58,004 nt of DNA, taken from positions 1 through 58,004 of the forward strand of contig NZ_JABAFC010000023.1 of assembly GCF_012843435.1 (NCBI RefSeq), in the 5' to 3' direction. The first letter of the stretch is position 1; each line of letters begins with the position of its first letter. The position numbers and the translations under genes were made by a program. Below are positions 9,431-20,746 of the stretch, piece by piece. A model generated the notes under the pieces. The model was not told where the DNA came from. It searched no databases and saw nothing but the letters and a program-made list of their open reading frames with translations. Source of the DNA: Psychrobacillus sp. BL-248-WT-3. Its GTDB lineage: Bacteria; Bacillota; Bacilli; Bacillales_A; Planococcaceae.

Positions 9431-9447
9431 TTCGCCAAAATTCGACA
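9431..9447 (-). promoter_or_regulatory. Tandem Spo0A boxes downstream of the abrB promoter
   Basis: On the minus strand TGTCGAA (9447-9441) and TGGCGAA (9437-9431) are spaced one helical turn apart and both fit the TGNCGAA consensus. They lie downstream of the predicted abrB start site, as in B. subtilis where Spo0A~P represses abrB. Confidence 0.75.
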
Positions 9448-9468
9448 TTAACCTCTTTTATGTACTTA

Positions 9469-9497
9469 ATCATACCAAGTACTACCATATTGGTCAA
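9469..9497 (-). promoter_or_regulatory. Sigma-A promoter of abrB
   Basis: Minus strand: TTGACC (9497-9492), 17-bp spacer, TATGAT (9474-9469). Near-consensus, with a 5' leader of roughly 60-70 nt carrying the Spo0A boxes. Confidence 0.75.
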
Positions 9498-9636
9498 TAA
9501 TTATTCTTCTGATTTTATTAGAATGGATGATAAAAATATGACTATGTTTACATAATATACCTAATAAAAATAATTATTATATCATTCTTAGGAATAATCT
9601 TGCTATTAATGGAAATAATGTAAGTCATAAAGAAAA

Positions 9637-9643
9637 TTCGACA
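9637..9643. promoter_or_regulatory. Solitary Spo0A box in the abrB-metG intergenic region
   Basis: TTCGACA is the exact complement of the consensus TGTCGAA. It sits 22 bp before the metG -35. Apart from this and the two promoters, the 334-bp intergenic stretch 9398-9731 is AT-rich with nothing else recognised. Confidence 0.4.
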
Positions 9644-9664
9644 AAATTGCTTCAGAGGTATAGA

Positions 9665-9693
9665 TTGAAACAACTACCCCATTTCGATAGAAT
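9665..9693 (+). promoter_or_regulatory. Sigma-A promoter of metG
   Basis: TTGAAA (9665-9670), 17-bp spacer, TAGAAT (9688-9693), leaving a leader of only about 30 nt, too short for a T-box. Confidence 0.7.
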
Positions 9694-9704
9694 AAAGTAT
9701 ATAG

Positions 9705-11705
<2,001 letters not shown>

Positions 11706-11716
11706 TAAGCCAATTA

Positions 11717-11744
11717 AAACTGTCGCGTGAGCGGCAGTTTTTTT
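11717..11744 (+). terminator. Intrinsic terminator of metG
   Basis: AAACTGTCGC / GCGGCAGTTT with GTGA loop and eight T. The MITE copy A is inserted 12 bp after it. Confidence 0.9.
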
Positions 11745-11756
11745 ATAAATAAAAAA

Positions 11757-12012
11757 GGCTATGTTAAAGGTTAGGGTTGATTTATAATGCAAAGAAATCT
11801 TAGAACAGAGAGTAGAATTGATTTTTCGCCCCAGCCGGACGCTTTCCTCGGGGTGAGCGATAAGCCATTACCCATCGCTTACGCGCGTGGTTGTGATCAA
11901 AGCTAAAAACTGTCACCAACCCCAATTTCATCAGAAAGTTCTATTGTTTATGTTTACAGTCACTATAAAAAAGAATGGTTAGTCAAAATCAACCAATAAC
12001 TTTAACAAAGCT
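11757..12012. mobile_element. MITE-like non-autonomous element, copy A (256 bp)
   Basis: Left end GGCTATGTTAAAGGTTAGGG and right end (complement AGCTTTGTTAAAGTTATTGG) form imperfect terminal inverted repeats. The element is bracketed by a perfect 8-bp direct repeat ATAAAAAA at 11749-11756 and 12013-12020. It contains no reading frame. Compared with copy B at 36831 it has lost about 105 bp inside the palindromic block and about 26 bp further right. An 8-bp AT-rich duplication with GG-starting ends fits families such as ISL3 or IS1595; the family is inference. Confidence 0.8.
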
Positions 12013-12047
12013 ATAAAAAATTAAACGCCTATAACATAGGCGTTTAA
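12013..12047 (-). terminator. Minus-strand terminator of the coat cluster
   Basis: Perfect 11-bp stem TTAAACGCCTA (12021-12031) / TAGGCGTTTAA (12037-12047). Read on the minus strand it is followed by TTTTTTAT, which is also the target duplication of MITE copy A. Confidence 0.75.
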
Positions 12048-12087
12048 ATATGTTTCCTAAAATAGTATTGGCAGTATAACTTGTATA

Positions 12088-12207
12088 TTAATGTTGAAAC
12101 ATACAGTGGGATGAGCAGGCAGACAAGCCTTCACAACAGTGTAATCCTATAGAACCTTTCCTGCTCTTCTCATTCACTGCTTCCACCATAGCGGAAATTA
12201 AAGACAT
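12088..12207 (-). CDS. Possible Cys-rich small peptide (39 aa)
   Basis: Frame from ATG 12207 to TAA at 12088 on the minus strand. The C-terminal half contains four Cys in LHCCEGLSACSSHC. It lies 60 nt behind the CotW-like gene and before the minus-strand terminator, so it could be the last gene of the coat operon. No clear ribosome binding site is seen. A TTGACA with TATTAA (15-bp spacer) just upstream could instead give a leaderless transcript. No family recognised; it may be a chance frame. No RiPP-modifying enzyme is in the window. Confidence 0.25.
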   Translation of the reverse strand: MSLISAMVEAVNEKSRKGSIGLHCCEGLSACSSHCMFQH

Positions 12208-12267
12208 GTTACTCTAATTAATACATCTTAAAATTATTTGTCAATTACTAATAAGCAACGTTGTTTT

Positions 12268-12483
12268 TCAGTCATCATTCTTTTTTTCGGATGTCGGATC
12301 AATAAATTGGTCCACTTGTAAGGTTAGTTCTTCCACTAGTTCTTTGAGTAATTGCTTTTGCTCAGTGGATAATTTTCCTTTAACATCATCAAGATCTACG
12401 CCATTTTTACGTAGTGTATCACTCACTATTAAATCAATGACCTTATTAGGAATTGCATTTGCTTTTTTGGGTATCTCGCTCAC
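12268..12483 (-). CDS. CotW-like small spore-coat associated protein
   Basis: 71-aa charged, helical protein (IPNKVIDLIVSDTLRKNG, then EQKQLLKELVEELTLQVDQF) resembling the small proteins encoded with CotX/CotV in Bacillales, the CotW type. GTG 12483 is chosen since AAGGAG lies 8 nt upstream; the GTG at 12492 would have no spacing. A CATATAATA at 12524-12516 (minus) fits a sigma-K -10. By context it probably acts in the outer coat or crust; identity is by resemblance only. Confidence 0.6.
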   Translation of the reverse strand: MSEIPKKANAIPNKVIDLIVSDTLRKNGVDLDDVKGKLSTEQKQLLKELVEELTLQVDQFIDPTSEKKNDD

Positions 12484-12515
12484 GTCTTTCACTCCTTCTC
12501 TAATATCATTCGTAT

Positions 12516-12524
12516 TATTATATG
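12516..12524 (-). promoter_or_regulatory. Possible sigma-K -10 element before the CotW-like gene
   Basis: CATATAATA on the minus strand fits CATANNNTA; no clear -35 AC is seen, so support is partial. Confidence 0.35.
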
Positions 12525-12699
12525 CAACTATAATTTAAGAGGAGCGTGGAATCTTTTACGTTTTCAAACCCAACGAATAGACCGTCTCAACAATAACCTT
12601 AATTGGAGGTTAATTAGAAAATATTTTAAAAGTGACTCGCTCAAACCAAATTTGAAGCGCACTTACTCAAATTAAATATTTCTAAATTGATTCGATATA

Positions 12700-13122
12700 T
12701 TATAAAATATCTAACTTAGCTACTAAAGATACAAGAACTTGAAGCATAGCCTGAATGTTTACTGCTAGATCTGTGTCTGTAGTTGTAACTTTTACATTTT
12801 TGGATCCCTCAATAATAGTTTTTTGGACATTTTGTTGTTTAGTTTTTATAAACTGCTTCATGTCTTGGGCAACAGCTCTAGCTTGATCTGTATCTCCTAA
12901 AGTAATGGTGATAACTGCAGCAATAGCTGCTTGAATTCCTAGTTGTAAGGACAATGCTGCTTGTGTGTCTGTTGTTTGGATGTCTACGCCTTCTGAATTC
13001 TTTACAACAATCCACTCATATGATTGTTGCTTAGTAGATACTACTTGTGCTCCATTTTGCTGTACATCCGCATTATTATGATCATTGTCATCGCAATGAT
13101 CTAATGCTTTCCATTTATTCAT
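12700..13122 (-). CDS. Spore coat protein, CotX/CotV family
   Basis: 140 aa. The N-terminus is rich in Asp, His and Asn (HCDDNDHNN), followed by two related CotX/V motifs: VDIQTTDTQAALSLQLGIQ (about 50-68) and VKVTTTDTDLAVNIQAMLQ (about 110-128). CotX and CotV build the insoluble outer coat/crust. Good ribosome binding site AAGAGGTG before ATG. 31 nt separate it from the upstream paralogue, so they are cotranscribed. Confidence 0.85.
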   Translation of the reverse strand: MNKWKALDHCDDNDHNNADVQQNGAQVVSTKQQSYEWIVVKNSEGVDIQTTDTQAALSLQLGIQAAIAAVITITLGDTDQARAVAQDMKQFIKTKQQNVQKTIIEGSKNVKVTTTDTDLAVNIQAMLQVLVSLVAKLDIL

Positions 13123-13153
13123 ATTTTCACCTCTTTTCTTCTTTTTAAAAAAT

Positions 13154-13687
13154 TTAAAGAACGTCTAGTTTAACAACTAATGAAACTAATACTTGAAGCA
13201 TAGCCTGAATGTTCACGGCTAAATCTGTATCGGTAGTCACGATATTAACGTCTTTTGAGTTATAAATAATGATTTTTTGCTTATTGGATTGTTCATCATT
13301 AAACTTTTGGAATATATCTTGTGCAATAGCTTGACCCTGATTAGAATCACCAATTGCAATACTTACTACTAGAGCAATTGCAAGTTGTAGTCCAATTTGA
13401 AGAGACACGGATGCTTGAGTATCAGTTGTTTGAACTGTTACGTTACAGGAATCCTTAATCCAAATTAGTTCATCGGATTCTTGGTCTACAGATATCAATT
13501 GATCGCCTTCCTCAACAACAGCTGCCTCACTAAAATCATTATCATGATGATCACTAAGTTCATGATCATTCTGATAATGATGGTTTTTTAGCTCGCTATC
13601 TTTGGCATCAAGGCTGCTACATAGTTGGCAGTCTCTTACTGGTTGATAACTAGTGTCACTATATCGTTTACTTTGTGGTTGACTCAT
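13154..13687 (-). CDS. Spore coat protein, CotX family
   Basis: 177 aa, first gene of the cluster. The His/Asp-rich N-terminal third (NHHYQNDHELSDHHDNDF) may bind metal (inference). The same two motifs as its neighbour follow: VQTTDTQASVSLQIGLQ and VTTDTDLAVNIQAMLQVLVSLV; the C-termini of the two proteins are almost identical, implying tandem duplication. Ribosome binding site AAAGGAG. A sigma-K -10 lies at 13754-13762. B. subtilis keeps cotVWXYZ elsewhere, so this location is unusual. Confidence 0.85.
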   Translation of the reverse strand: MSQPQSKRYSDTSYQPVRDCQLCSSLDAKDSELKNHHYQNDHELSDHHDNDFSEAAVVEEGDQLISVDQESDELIWIKDSCNVTVQTTDTQASVSLQIGLQLAIALVVSIAIGDSNQGQAIAQDIFQKFNDEQSNKQKIIIYNSKDVNIVTTDTDLAVNIQAMLQVLVSLVVKLDVL

Positions 13688-13753
13688 TCTAAAATCTCCT
13701 TTCCTATTTTCTAGCTTGGTTATAAGAAATGAATCCTTTCAACCTCACTTCTG

Positions 13754-13762
13754 TATCATATG
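13754..13762 (-). promoter_or_regulatory. Likely sigma-K -10 element of the coat cluster
   Basis: CATATGATA on the minus strand matches CATANNNTA, about 65 nt before the cotX-like start. The -35 is poorly defined. Late mother-cell control would suit a coat gene. Confidence 0.5.
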
Positions 13763-14306
13763 AACAAGATATTTATTGACATAGTTTGTTTGACTATTAA
13801 AAAGACTATGTTTTTTATGCTTAATTATTTTGTGAACGTATAATTGCTGTGATAATCTTGACGATTCGAGCAAACTAAATAATCTTGCCTATAGAAAAAT
13901 AAGCAAGATTAATTAGATTTAAAGAAAATGGGTGAATAAATTTTTATTATCAACTAAACCGAGCAATTATTATCAAACATAGGTGGGTTAATTACATAAT
14001 ACCTATTATGAAGTGAAGGGGGAGGCGGTGACTCTAGGGGTATGATTGAGACAGTTGAACCATCCCAAACATACGCAAGTGACGGTTTACTTAACCCTGC
14101 GAAAAGCATATAAATGTCATTATTTTTATCAAATTGTTCAAGTTCTTACAAATTAATTATGAAAATGATTCAGGAAATTTATTGTTTTATCGTATGAAAT
14201 TAATCAAAAAATTTGAAAATGTGACTCATTTAATGTAATTGTAATAATATTGTGATGTATGTAAATTAAAAAGATTGTAAAATAAATATCAGATAGGAGA
14301 ATGTAT
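13763..14306. other. Gene-free AT-rich region with a decayed repeat
   Basis: About 540 bp between the coat cluster promoter and tatD. The only recognised element is 14010-14041, a degraded copy of the right end of the GC-rich palindromic repeat seen at 37861 (GAAGTGAA, then GGCGGTGACTC). A 23-codon frame at 14042 lacks proper spacing to a ribosome binding site. The rest is AT-rich with no gene seen. Confidence 0.5.
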
Positions 14307-15077
14307 ATGCTAATAGATACACATGTCCATTTAAACGCAGATCAATATGATGAAGACCTTCAGGAAGTAATTGATAGAGCCTTAGAGGCAAATGTTCAGA
14401 AGATGGTCGTAATTGGTTTTGATCGGAAAACAATTGAACGTGCAATGGAGTTAGCAGAAACATACCCGTTTATTTATGCCGTAATTGGATGGCATCCAGT
14501 GGATGCAATTGATTGTACGGAGGAAGATTTACAGTGGATCGAAGAGTTATCTGCACATGAGAAAGTAGTAGGTATTGGTGAAACAGGGCTAGACTATTAT
14601 TGGGATAAGTCCCCTAAAGAAATTCAACAGACTATTTTCCGCAAGCAAATACGCTTAGCGCAAAAGGTTAACTTGCCAATCATTATACATAATCGAGAAG
14701 CAACGGAAGACGTGATTAGGATTCTTCAAGAGGAGGAGGCTCATCTAACAGGGGGAATTATGCATTGCTTTGGGGGAAGTGTAGAAACAGCAAAACAATG
14801 TATTGATATGAACTTTATGATTTCACTTGGTGGACCAGTAACCTTTAAAAATGCGAAGAAACCTAAAGAAGTCGCAACAGAGATTCCATTAGAGCATTTA
14901 TTAATCGAAACAGATGCTCCTTATTTGGCTCCACATCCTCATAGAGGTAAAAGAAATGAACCTGCACTTGTTGCACTTGTTGCAGAAGAAATTGCTCGAT
15001 TAAAGGGTATTTCAGTGGAGGAAGTAGCAGAAGCTACAACAAGCAATGCTATGCGTTTTTTTCACATAGATGACTAA
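14307..15077 (+). CDS. tatD: TatD-family metal-dependent DNase (YabD)
   Basis: 256-aa TIM-barrel hydrolase. Metal ligands appear in DTHVHLN at the start, GIGETGLDYYW, IIIHNREA, MHCFGG and LIETDAPYLAP. The TatD family are Mg-dependent 3'-5' exonucleases/deoxyribonucleases. ATG 14307 is chosen over 14301 because AGGAGA lies 7 nt upstream and the family begins ML-D-H. It is followed by yabE with its own promoter. Confidence 0.93.
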   Translation: MLIDTHVHLNADQYDEDLQEVIDRALEANVQKMVVIGFDRKTIERAMELAETYPFIYAVIGWHPVDAIDCTEEDLQWIEELSAHEKVVGIGETGLDYYWDKSPKEIQQTIFRKQIRLAQKVNLPIIIHNREATEDVIRILQEEEAHLTGGIMHCFGGSVETAKQCIDMNFMISLGGPVTFKNAKKPKEVATEIPLEHLLIETDAPYLAPHPHRGKRNEPALVALVAEEIARLKGISVEEVAEATTSNAMRFFHIDD

Positions 15078-15142
15078 CAAATGACCCTTATTTTTGTATA
15101 GTAAACCACCTTGAGGTAAAAATTGGATAAAAACCTAAAGTG

Positions 15143-15171
15143 TTGACAAGCTTAAAAGTACTCTATATAAT
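15143..15171 (+). promoter_or_regulatory. Sigma-A promoter of yabE
   Basis: TTGACA (15143-15148), 17-bp spacer, TATAAT (15166-15171): full consensus, about 30 nt before the yabE ATG. Confidence 0.85.
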
Positions 15172-15199
15172 CACACGAGTGAACAAGGAGGCGTTTTTC

Positions 15200-16417
15200 A
15201 TGCAAAATAATACCATGAAAAACCTGTTCTTTCATTCATTGAGGAGCAAGAAAACACTAGTAACGATTGCATCTTTACTATTGTTTTTTGCAGTGGTTTC
15301 GTTCGTATTATACGAAGGAACAAAGAAAACTGTTGCTATAACAGTTAACGGAGAACAACAAGAAATAACAACACATGCCAATACCGTTGGAGAACTACTA
15401 GAAGAAAATAATCTAGTGGTCTCTAACGATGATTTTTTACATCCCTCAGTGAACACTTCAATCAAAAATAATCTTAAGATTGAGTGGGAGCAGGCAAGAC
15501 AAATAGAAATCACAGTAGACGGTAAAATTCAAACTGTCCAGACTACTGATGATGTAGTATCAGAAATACTAGCAAAGGCAAATGTTGCTTATACAGAACA
15601 TGATGCGATTACCCCTGCTGCAGATGCAGAGGTGGGACCCGATAATCGAATTGCAATTGAAAAGGCATATGAAGTCACGCTTATAGATGGCAAGGAAGAA
15701 CAAAAATTATGGTCCACTTCGACTACGGTCGCTGACTTTTTAAAAAAACATAACATTTCATTAAATGAATTGGACCGTGTAGAACAGAAAATGGATGAAC
15801 TTATACTTCCTAATTCTGAAATACAAATAGTGAGAGTAGAAAAGGTCACCGATGTAGTTGAGGAAGAAACAAACTTTGCAGTAGTGACAAAGAAAGATGA
15901 TTCTCTGCTTAAGGGAAAAGAAAAAGTCGTTGAAACAGGTGAAAAAGGTTCTGTTGCGCGCACTTATGAGGTAGTTAAAGAAAACGGGGTAGAAGTTTCC
16001 CGTAACATAGTGAGTGAAAAAGTTACTAAAGAGCCTAAAAAGAAAGTTGTAGCAGTTGGAACTAAAGTAATGACTGCAAGTGCAAATGTATCTCGTGGAA
16101 CTAAAACCTCGGCTGCCCCATCCAAGGGAAGCGAGTTTTATGTCACAGCTACAGCGTATACAGCTAACTGTAATGGGTGTACAGGTGTGACAGCAACTGG
16201 TATTAATTTAAAGTCTAATCCAGAGGTAAAAGTGATCGCTGTAGATCCTAGTGTTATTCCTCTGGGGTCTAAGGTATGGGTCGAAGGCTACGGTTATGCG
16301 GTGGCTGGAGATACTGGTGGTGCTATAAAAGGGAAAAAAATAGACTTATTTATGGCTTCCAAATCGCAAGCCTATGATTTCGGGCGTAAAAAAGTTCGTG
16401 TAAAAGTTTTAAAATAA
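15200..16417 (+). CDS. yabE: YabE: DUF348/G5/3D-domain cell-wall protein
   Basis: 405 aa. An N-terminal signal/anchor helix (about residues 20-38) is followed by three DUF348 repeats (AITVNGEQQEITTHANTVGEL type), a G5 domain and a C-terminal 3D domain with its Asp residues (VDPSVIPLGS, AGDTGGAIKG, IDLF). The 3D fold resembles lytic transglycosylases of the Rpf/MltA type, so peptidoglycan cleavage outside the cell is likely. ATG 15200 has AAGGAGG upstream; the frame from 15140 overlaps the promoter. A terminator follows at 16506. Confidence 0.9.
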   Translation: MQNNTMKNLFFHSLRSKKTLVTIASLLLFFAVVSFVLYEGTKKTVAITVNGEQQEITTHANTVGELLEENNLVVSNDDFLHPSVNTSIKNNLKIEWEQARQIEITVDGKIQTVQTTDDVVSEILAKANVAYTEHDAITPAADAEVGPDNRIAIEKAYEVTLIDGKEEQKLWSTSTTVADFLKKHNISLNELDRVEQKMDELILPNSEIQIVRVEKVTDVVEEETNFAVVTKKDDSLLKGKEKVVETGEKGSVARTYEVVKENGVEVSRNIVSEKVTKEPKKKVVAVGTKVMTASANVSRGTKTSAAPSKGSEFYVTATAYTANCNGCTGVTATGINLKSNPEVKVIAVDPSVIPLGSKVWVEGYGYAVAGDTGGAIKGKKIDLFMASKSQAYDFGRKKVRVKVLK

Positions 16418-16505
16418 TACAAAAGGTATGTAAAGCAGGCGTAGATACAGTTATCGGGTAAACTACGTACTCGCTTTATACGACATTGTATATCATTTTT
16501 CGTAT

Positions 16506-16539
16506 AGCTTTCCCTCTCGTTGATAGGGAGAGCTTTTTT
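16506..16539 (+). terminator. Intrinsic terminator after yabE
   Basis: AGCTTTCCCT (16506-16515) pairs with AGGGAGAGCT (16525-16534), then a T run. Confidence 0.85.
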
Positions 16540-16585
16540 GCGTTATGATAGAGGCTAGTATAGAAGTGGAAAAGAGGTAAAACGC

Positions 16586-18033
<1,448 letters not shown>

Positions 18034-18097
18034 ATTTACTTGTTACAATATTAGTAATGTTAATAAATAAAGTAGTAAAAACGATTAATAAAAACGT

Positions 18098-18163
18098 TGA
18101 CAAGAGTATGTGTAAGTTGATAAAATGTTTTGTTTGACAAAAAAATGGATATGTGTTAGGATT
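18098..18163 (+). promoter_or_regulatory. Two tandem sigma-A promoters of veg
   Basis: P1: TTGACA (18098-18103), 18-bp spacer, TAAAAT (18122-18127). P2: TTGACA (18135-18140), 17-bp spacer, TAGGAT (18158-18163). veg promoters are among the strongest in B. subtilis. Confidence 0.75.
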
Positions 18164-18185
18164 GAGTCAGTGAGGTGTAAGCGGA

Positions 18186-18449
18186 ATGCCAAAAACTTTA
18201 GCTGATATTAAAAAGTCATTAGATCATCATTTAGGGAAACGTTTGCAATTAAAAGCAAACGGAGGTCGTAAGAAAACAATTGAACGTGCAGGGGTGTTAA
18301 GAGAAACCTATCATGCAGTGTTCGTAATCGATTTGGATCAAGATGAAAATTCTTTTGAACGGGTATCTTATAGTTACGCAGACATTTTGACAGAAGCAGT
18401 AGAAATCACTATTTATGATGAAGCAAATAATTCAATTGTAGTAAAATGA
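18186..18449 (+). CDS. veg: Veg protein
   Basis: 87 aa, matching the Veg family across its length ([44 protein letters not shown]). In B. subtilis Veg stimulates biofilm matrix genes through SinR antagonism and affects spore outgrowth. Ribosome binding site GAGGTG. Two promoters upstream, terminator at 18486. Confidence 0.94.
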   Translation: MPKTLADIKKSLDHHLGKRLQLKANGGRKKTIERAGVLRETYHAVFVIDLDQDENSFERVSYSYADILTEAVEITIYDEANNSIVVK

Positions 18450-18485
18450 TTGTTTAGAACTTTTATTTTTACGTTTTTATATGGC

Positions 18486-18528
18486 AAAAACTCCTATCCC
18501 ATTTGAATGAGTGGATAGGAGTTTTTTT
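18486..18528 (+). terminator. Intrinsic terminator after veg
   Basis: AAAAACTCCTATCC (18486-18499) pairs with GGATAGGAGTTTTT (18513-18526), with further T. Confidence 0.9.
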
Positions 18529-18540
18529 CTTTTAAATGCA

Positions 18541-18547
18541 CATACTA
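18541..18547 (+). promoter_or_regulatory. Possible sigma-G -10 element of sspF
   Basis: CATACTA matches the sigma-G/F -10, about 34 nt before the sspF ATG; no good -35 is present, so this rests on the -10 and on the known forespore expression of sspF. Confidence 0.4.
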
Positions 18548-18580
18548 ACGTTGCTAGTTGTTTTGAGGAGGATTCACCAT

Positions 18581-18757
18581 ATGGCTAGAAGAGGGATTAT
18601 GTCTAAGGAATTAAAAGAAGAGATTGCCAAGGATCTTGGATTTTATGATGTAGTCAAAACAGAAGGCTGGGGTGGGATTAAATCCCGAGACGCAGGTAAT
18701 ATGGTAAAACGTGCAATTGAAATGGCTGAACAACAAATGAACAACCAAAGTAAATAA
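18581..18757 (+). CDS. sspF: Small acid-soluble spore protein, alpha/beta type (SspF)
   Basis: 58 aa. The SASP signature is clear: [17 protein letters not shown], then [22 protein letters not shown], including the GPR-type Glu context. It coats and protects spore DNA. ATG 18581 follows GAGGAGGA; an upstream in-frame start at 18536 is not supported. Flanked by terminators on both sides, so monocistronic. Confidence 0.95.
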   Translation: MARRGIMSKELKEEIAKDLGFYDVVKTEGWGGIKSRDAGNMVKRAIEMAEQQMNNQSK

Positions 18758-18801
18758 ACAAGATTACCTAAGTTCGATATCCAAAATATAATACAACTAG
18801 C

Positions 18802-18833
18802 AAAGAAAAGGCGATTATGCCTTTTCTTTTTTT
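18802..18833 (+). terminator. Intrinsic terminator after sspF
   Basis: AAAGAAAAGGC (18802-18812) / GCCTTTTCTTT (18819-18829) followed by T. Confidence 0.9.
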
Positions 18834-18970
18834 ATCACTTCTTCCATTCCATCATTCGTTTAATGGGGCACAGCCAATGCTTATACTTTTCTTATTGTTC
18901 TCATTTTTTTCAAAAAGGAAGGACTATGGTAAAATAGGGAACAGCATAAGTAGGAAAAGGAGCAGATGGG

Positions 18971-19837
18971 ATGTACTATGTGAAAGCACCTGCTAAGATA
19001 AATTTAACACTTGATGTATTACATAAACGCCCTGATGGCTATCATGAGGTGGAAATGATTATGACCACTGTAGATTTAGCAGACCGCATCGGGCTAGAAA
19101 TAAGAGAAGACGGAGCTATACATATTATTTCAGTCGATCGTTTTGTTCCAAATGATCATCGTAACCTTGCCTATCAAGCGGCAAAGATACTTAAAGAAAT
19201 GTACAAGGTGAAGTCTGGCGTCTCTATTAAAATCGAAAAGAATATACCAGTTGCAGCAGGACTTGCAGGTGGCAGTAGTGACGCTGCGGCAACTTTAAAG
19301 GGGCTAAATGTTCTTTGGGGATTAAATCTCACTATAGACGAGCTAGCTCAAATAGGAACAAAAATAGGGTCAGACGTGGCATTTTGTGTATACGGTGGGA
19401 CTGCATTGGCGACCGGGCGAGGAGAAAAAATCCAAGAGCTTCCGGCACCGGCCAACTGTTGGGTGATATTAGCTAAGCCAACGTTAGGGGTATCTACTGC
19501 AGATGTATATGGAAATTTAAAAATTGATCAAATAATTCACCCGAAAACAACAGCAATGGTAAATGCTATTAAGGATAAGGATTACGATTTGATGTGCAAC
19601 TCACTTGGGAATGTTTTAGAAGATGTAACATTAAAACTATACCCTGAAGTTGCCAACCTAAAAGAGCAAATGCAACGCTTCGGAGCTGATGCTGTATTAA
19701 TGAGTGGTAGTGGTCCAACTGTATTTGGACTTGTAAACCAAGAATCACGAGTACAGAGAATATATAACGGGCTCCGAGGTTTCTGTGATGAGGTATATGC
19801 CGTTAGGCTAATGGGAGATAGAGAACCACTTGCTTAA
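18971..19837 (+). CDS. ispE: 4-diphosphocytidyl-2-C-methyl-D-erythritol kinase
   Basis: 288-aa GHMP kinase of the MEP isoprenoid pathway. [22 protein letters not shown] at the N-terminus, the ATP-binding [17 protein letters not shown] (about 94-110) and the C-terminal [11 protein letters not shown] are present. GGAGC precedes ATG. purR follows after 57 nt, as in B. subtilis. Confidence 0.96.
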   Translation: MYYVKAPAKINLTLDVLHKRPDGYHEVEMIMTTVDLADRIGLEIREDGAIHIISVDRFVPNDHRNLAYQAAKILKEMYKVKSGVSIKIEKNIPVAAGLAGGSSDAAATLKGLNVLWGLNLTIDELAQIGTKIGSDVAFCVYGGTALATGRGEKIQELPAPANCWVILAKPTLGVSTADVYGNLKIDQIIHPKTTAMVNAIKDKDYDLMCNSLGNVLEDVTLKLYPEVANLKEQMQRFGADAVLMSGSGPTVFGLVNQESRVQRIYNGLRGFCDEVYAVRLMGDREPLA

Positions 19838-19894
19838 ACACGTATAATTGTGGTAAGTTTTGTTTAAAATATTCGTGATTAGAGGTGGAAAATG

Positions 19895-20746
19895 ATGAAA
19901 TGGAAAAGAAGTGAACGGTTAGTGGACATGACTCAATATTTAATGGAGCATCCACATAAACTAATCCCTTTAACTTATTTTGCTGCTTTATATCAGTCTG
20001 CAAAATCTTCTATTAGTGAAGATTTAACGATAGTAAAAGAAACATTTGAAGAAAGAGGCAAAGGCATACTTGTGACTGTACCTGGTGCCACAGGGGGAGT
20101 TAAATTTATTCCTACTATGACAGACCAGGATGTTAAGAAAATAGCTCAGGAATTAATGGACCAACTCTCTAAAGCGGAACGTCTCTTACCAGGTGGTTAT
20201 TTGTATATGACTGACCTTTTGGGTGAACCGATGCTAATGAACAAAATAGGGAAGGTATTTGCTTCTGCATTTGTCGATACAAAAATCGATGCTATTATGA
20301 CAGTTGCGACAAAAGGTATTCCTATTGCTCATGCTATTGCAAGACACTTAAATGTTCCTGTAGTTGTAGTACGACGAGATAGTAAGGTAACAGAGGGACC
20401 TACTGTCAGCATAAATTATGTTTCTGGTTCAGCTAGAAGAATTCAAACAATGGTTCTTTCTAAAAGAAGTATGGAAAAAGGCCAGCGTGTGCTAATTACC
20501 GACGACTTTATGAAAGTTGGGGGAACCATCAATGGTATGAAAAGCTTACTTGAGGAGTTTAACTGTGAGCTTGCAGGCATAGCTGTCTTAGTGGAAGCTG
20601 AGCATACAGGGGAACAATTGGTTGAGAATTACTTGTCTTTATTAAAATTACATGAAGTAAATGAAAAAGACGGTACGATCGCTTTAACCGAGGGAAATTA
20701 TTTCACGAGGGGTGGAAAATCAAATGAAAATAGTATCAACGAATAA
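19895..20746 (+). CDS. purR: Purine operon repressor PurR
   Basis: 283 aa. An N-terminal winged helix ([22 protein letters not shown]) is followed by a phosphoribosyltransferase-like domain with the PRPP loop [13 protein letters not shown] (about 200-212). It represses pur genes and is released by PRPP (ppGpp competes in Bacillus). The second ATG (19895) suits AGAGGTGG and family alignment. It overlaps ridA by 23 nt. Confidence 0.95.
   Translation: MKWKRSERLVDMTQYLMEHPHKLIPLTYFAALYQSAKSSISEDLTIVKETFEERGKGILVTVPGATGGVKFIPTMTDQDVKKIAQELMDQLSKAERLLPGGYLYMTDLLGEPMLMNKIGKVFASAFVDTKIDAIMTVATKGIPIAHAIARHLNVPVVVVRRDSKVTEGPTVSINYVSGSARRIQTMVLSKRSMEKGQRVLITDDFMKVGGTINGMKSLLEEFNCELAGIAVLVEAEHTGEQLVENYLSLLKLHEVNEKDGTIALTEGNYFTRGGKSNENSINE

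Noticed and set aside
12021-12047. Hairpin considered as part of the MITE
   Set aside because: It lies outside the 8-bp target duplication and has a T tract on the minus strand, so it is better explained as a pre-existing terminator.
14042-14113. 23-codon frame beginning ATGATTGAGACA
   Set aside because: The GGGG run abuts the ATG with no spacing, and the region overlaps a decayed repeat.
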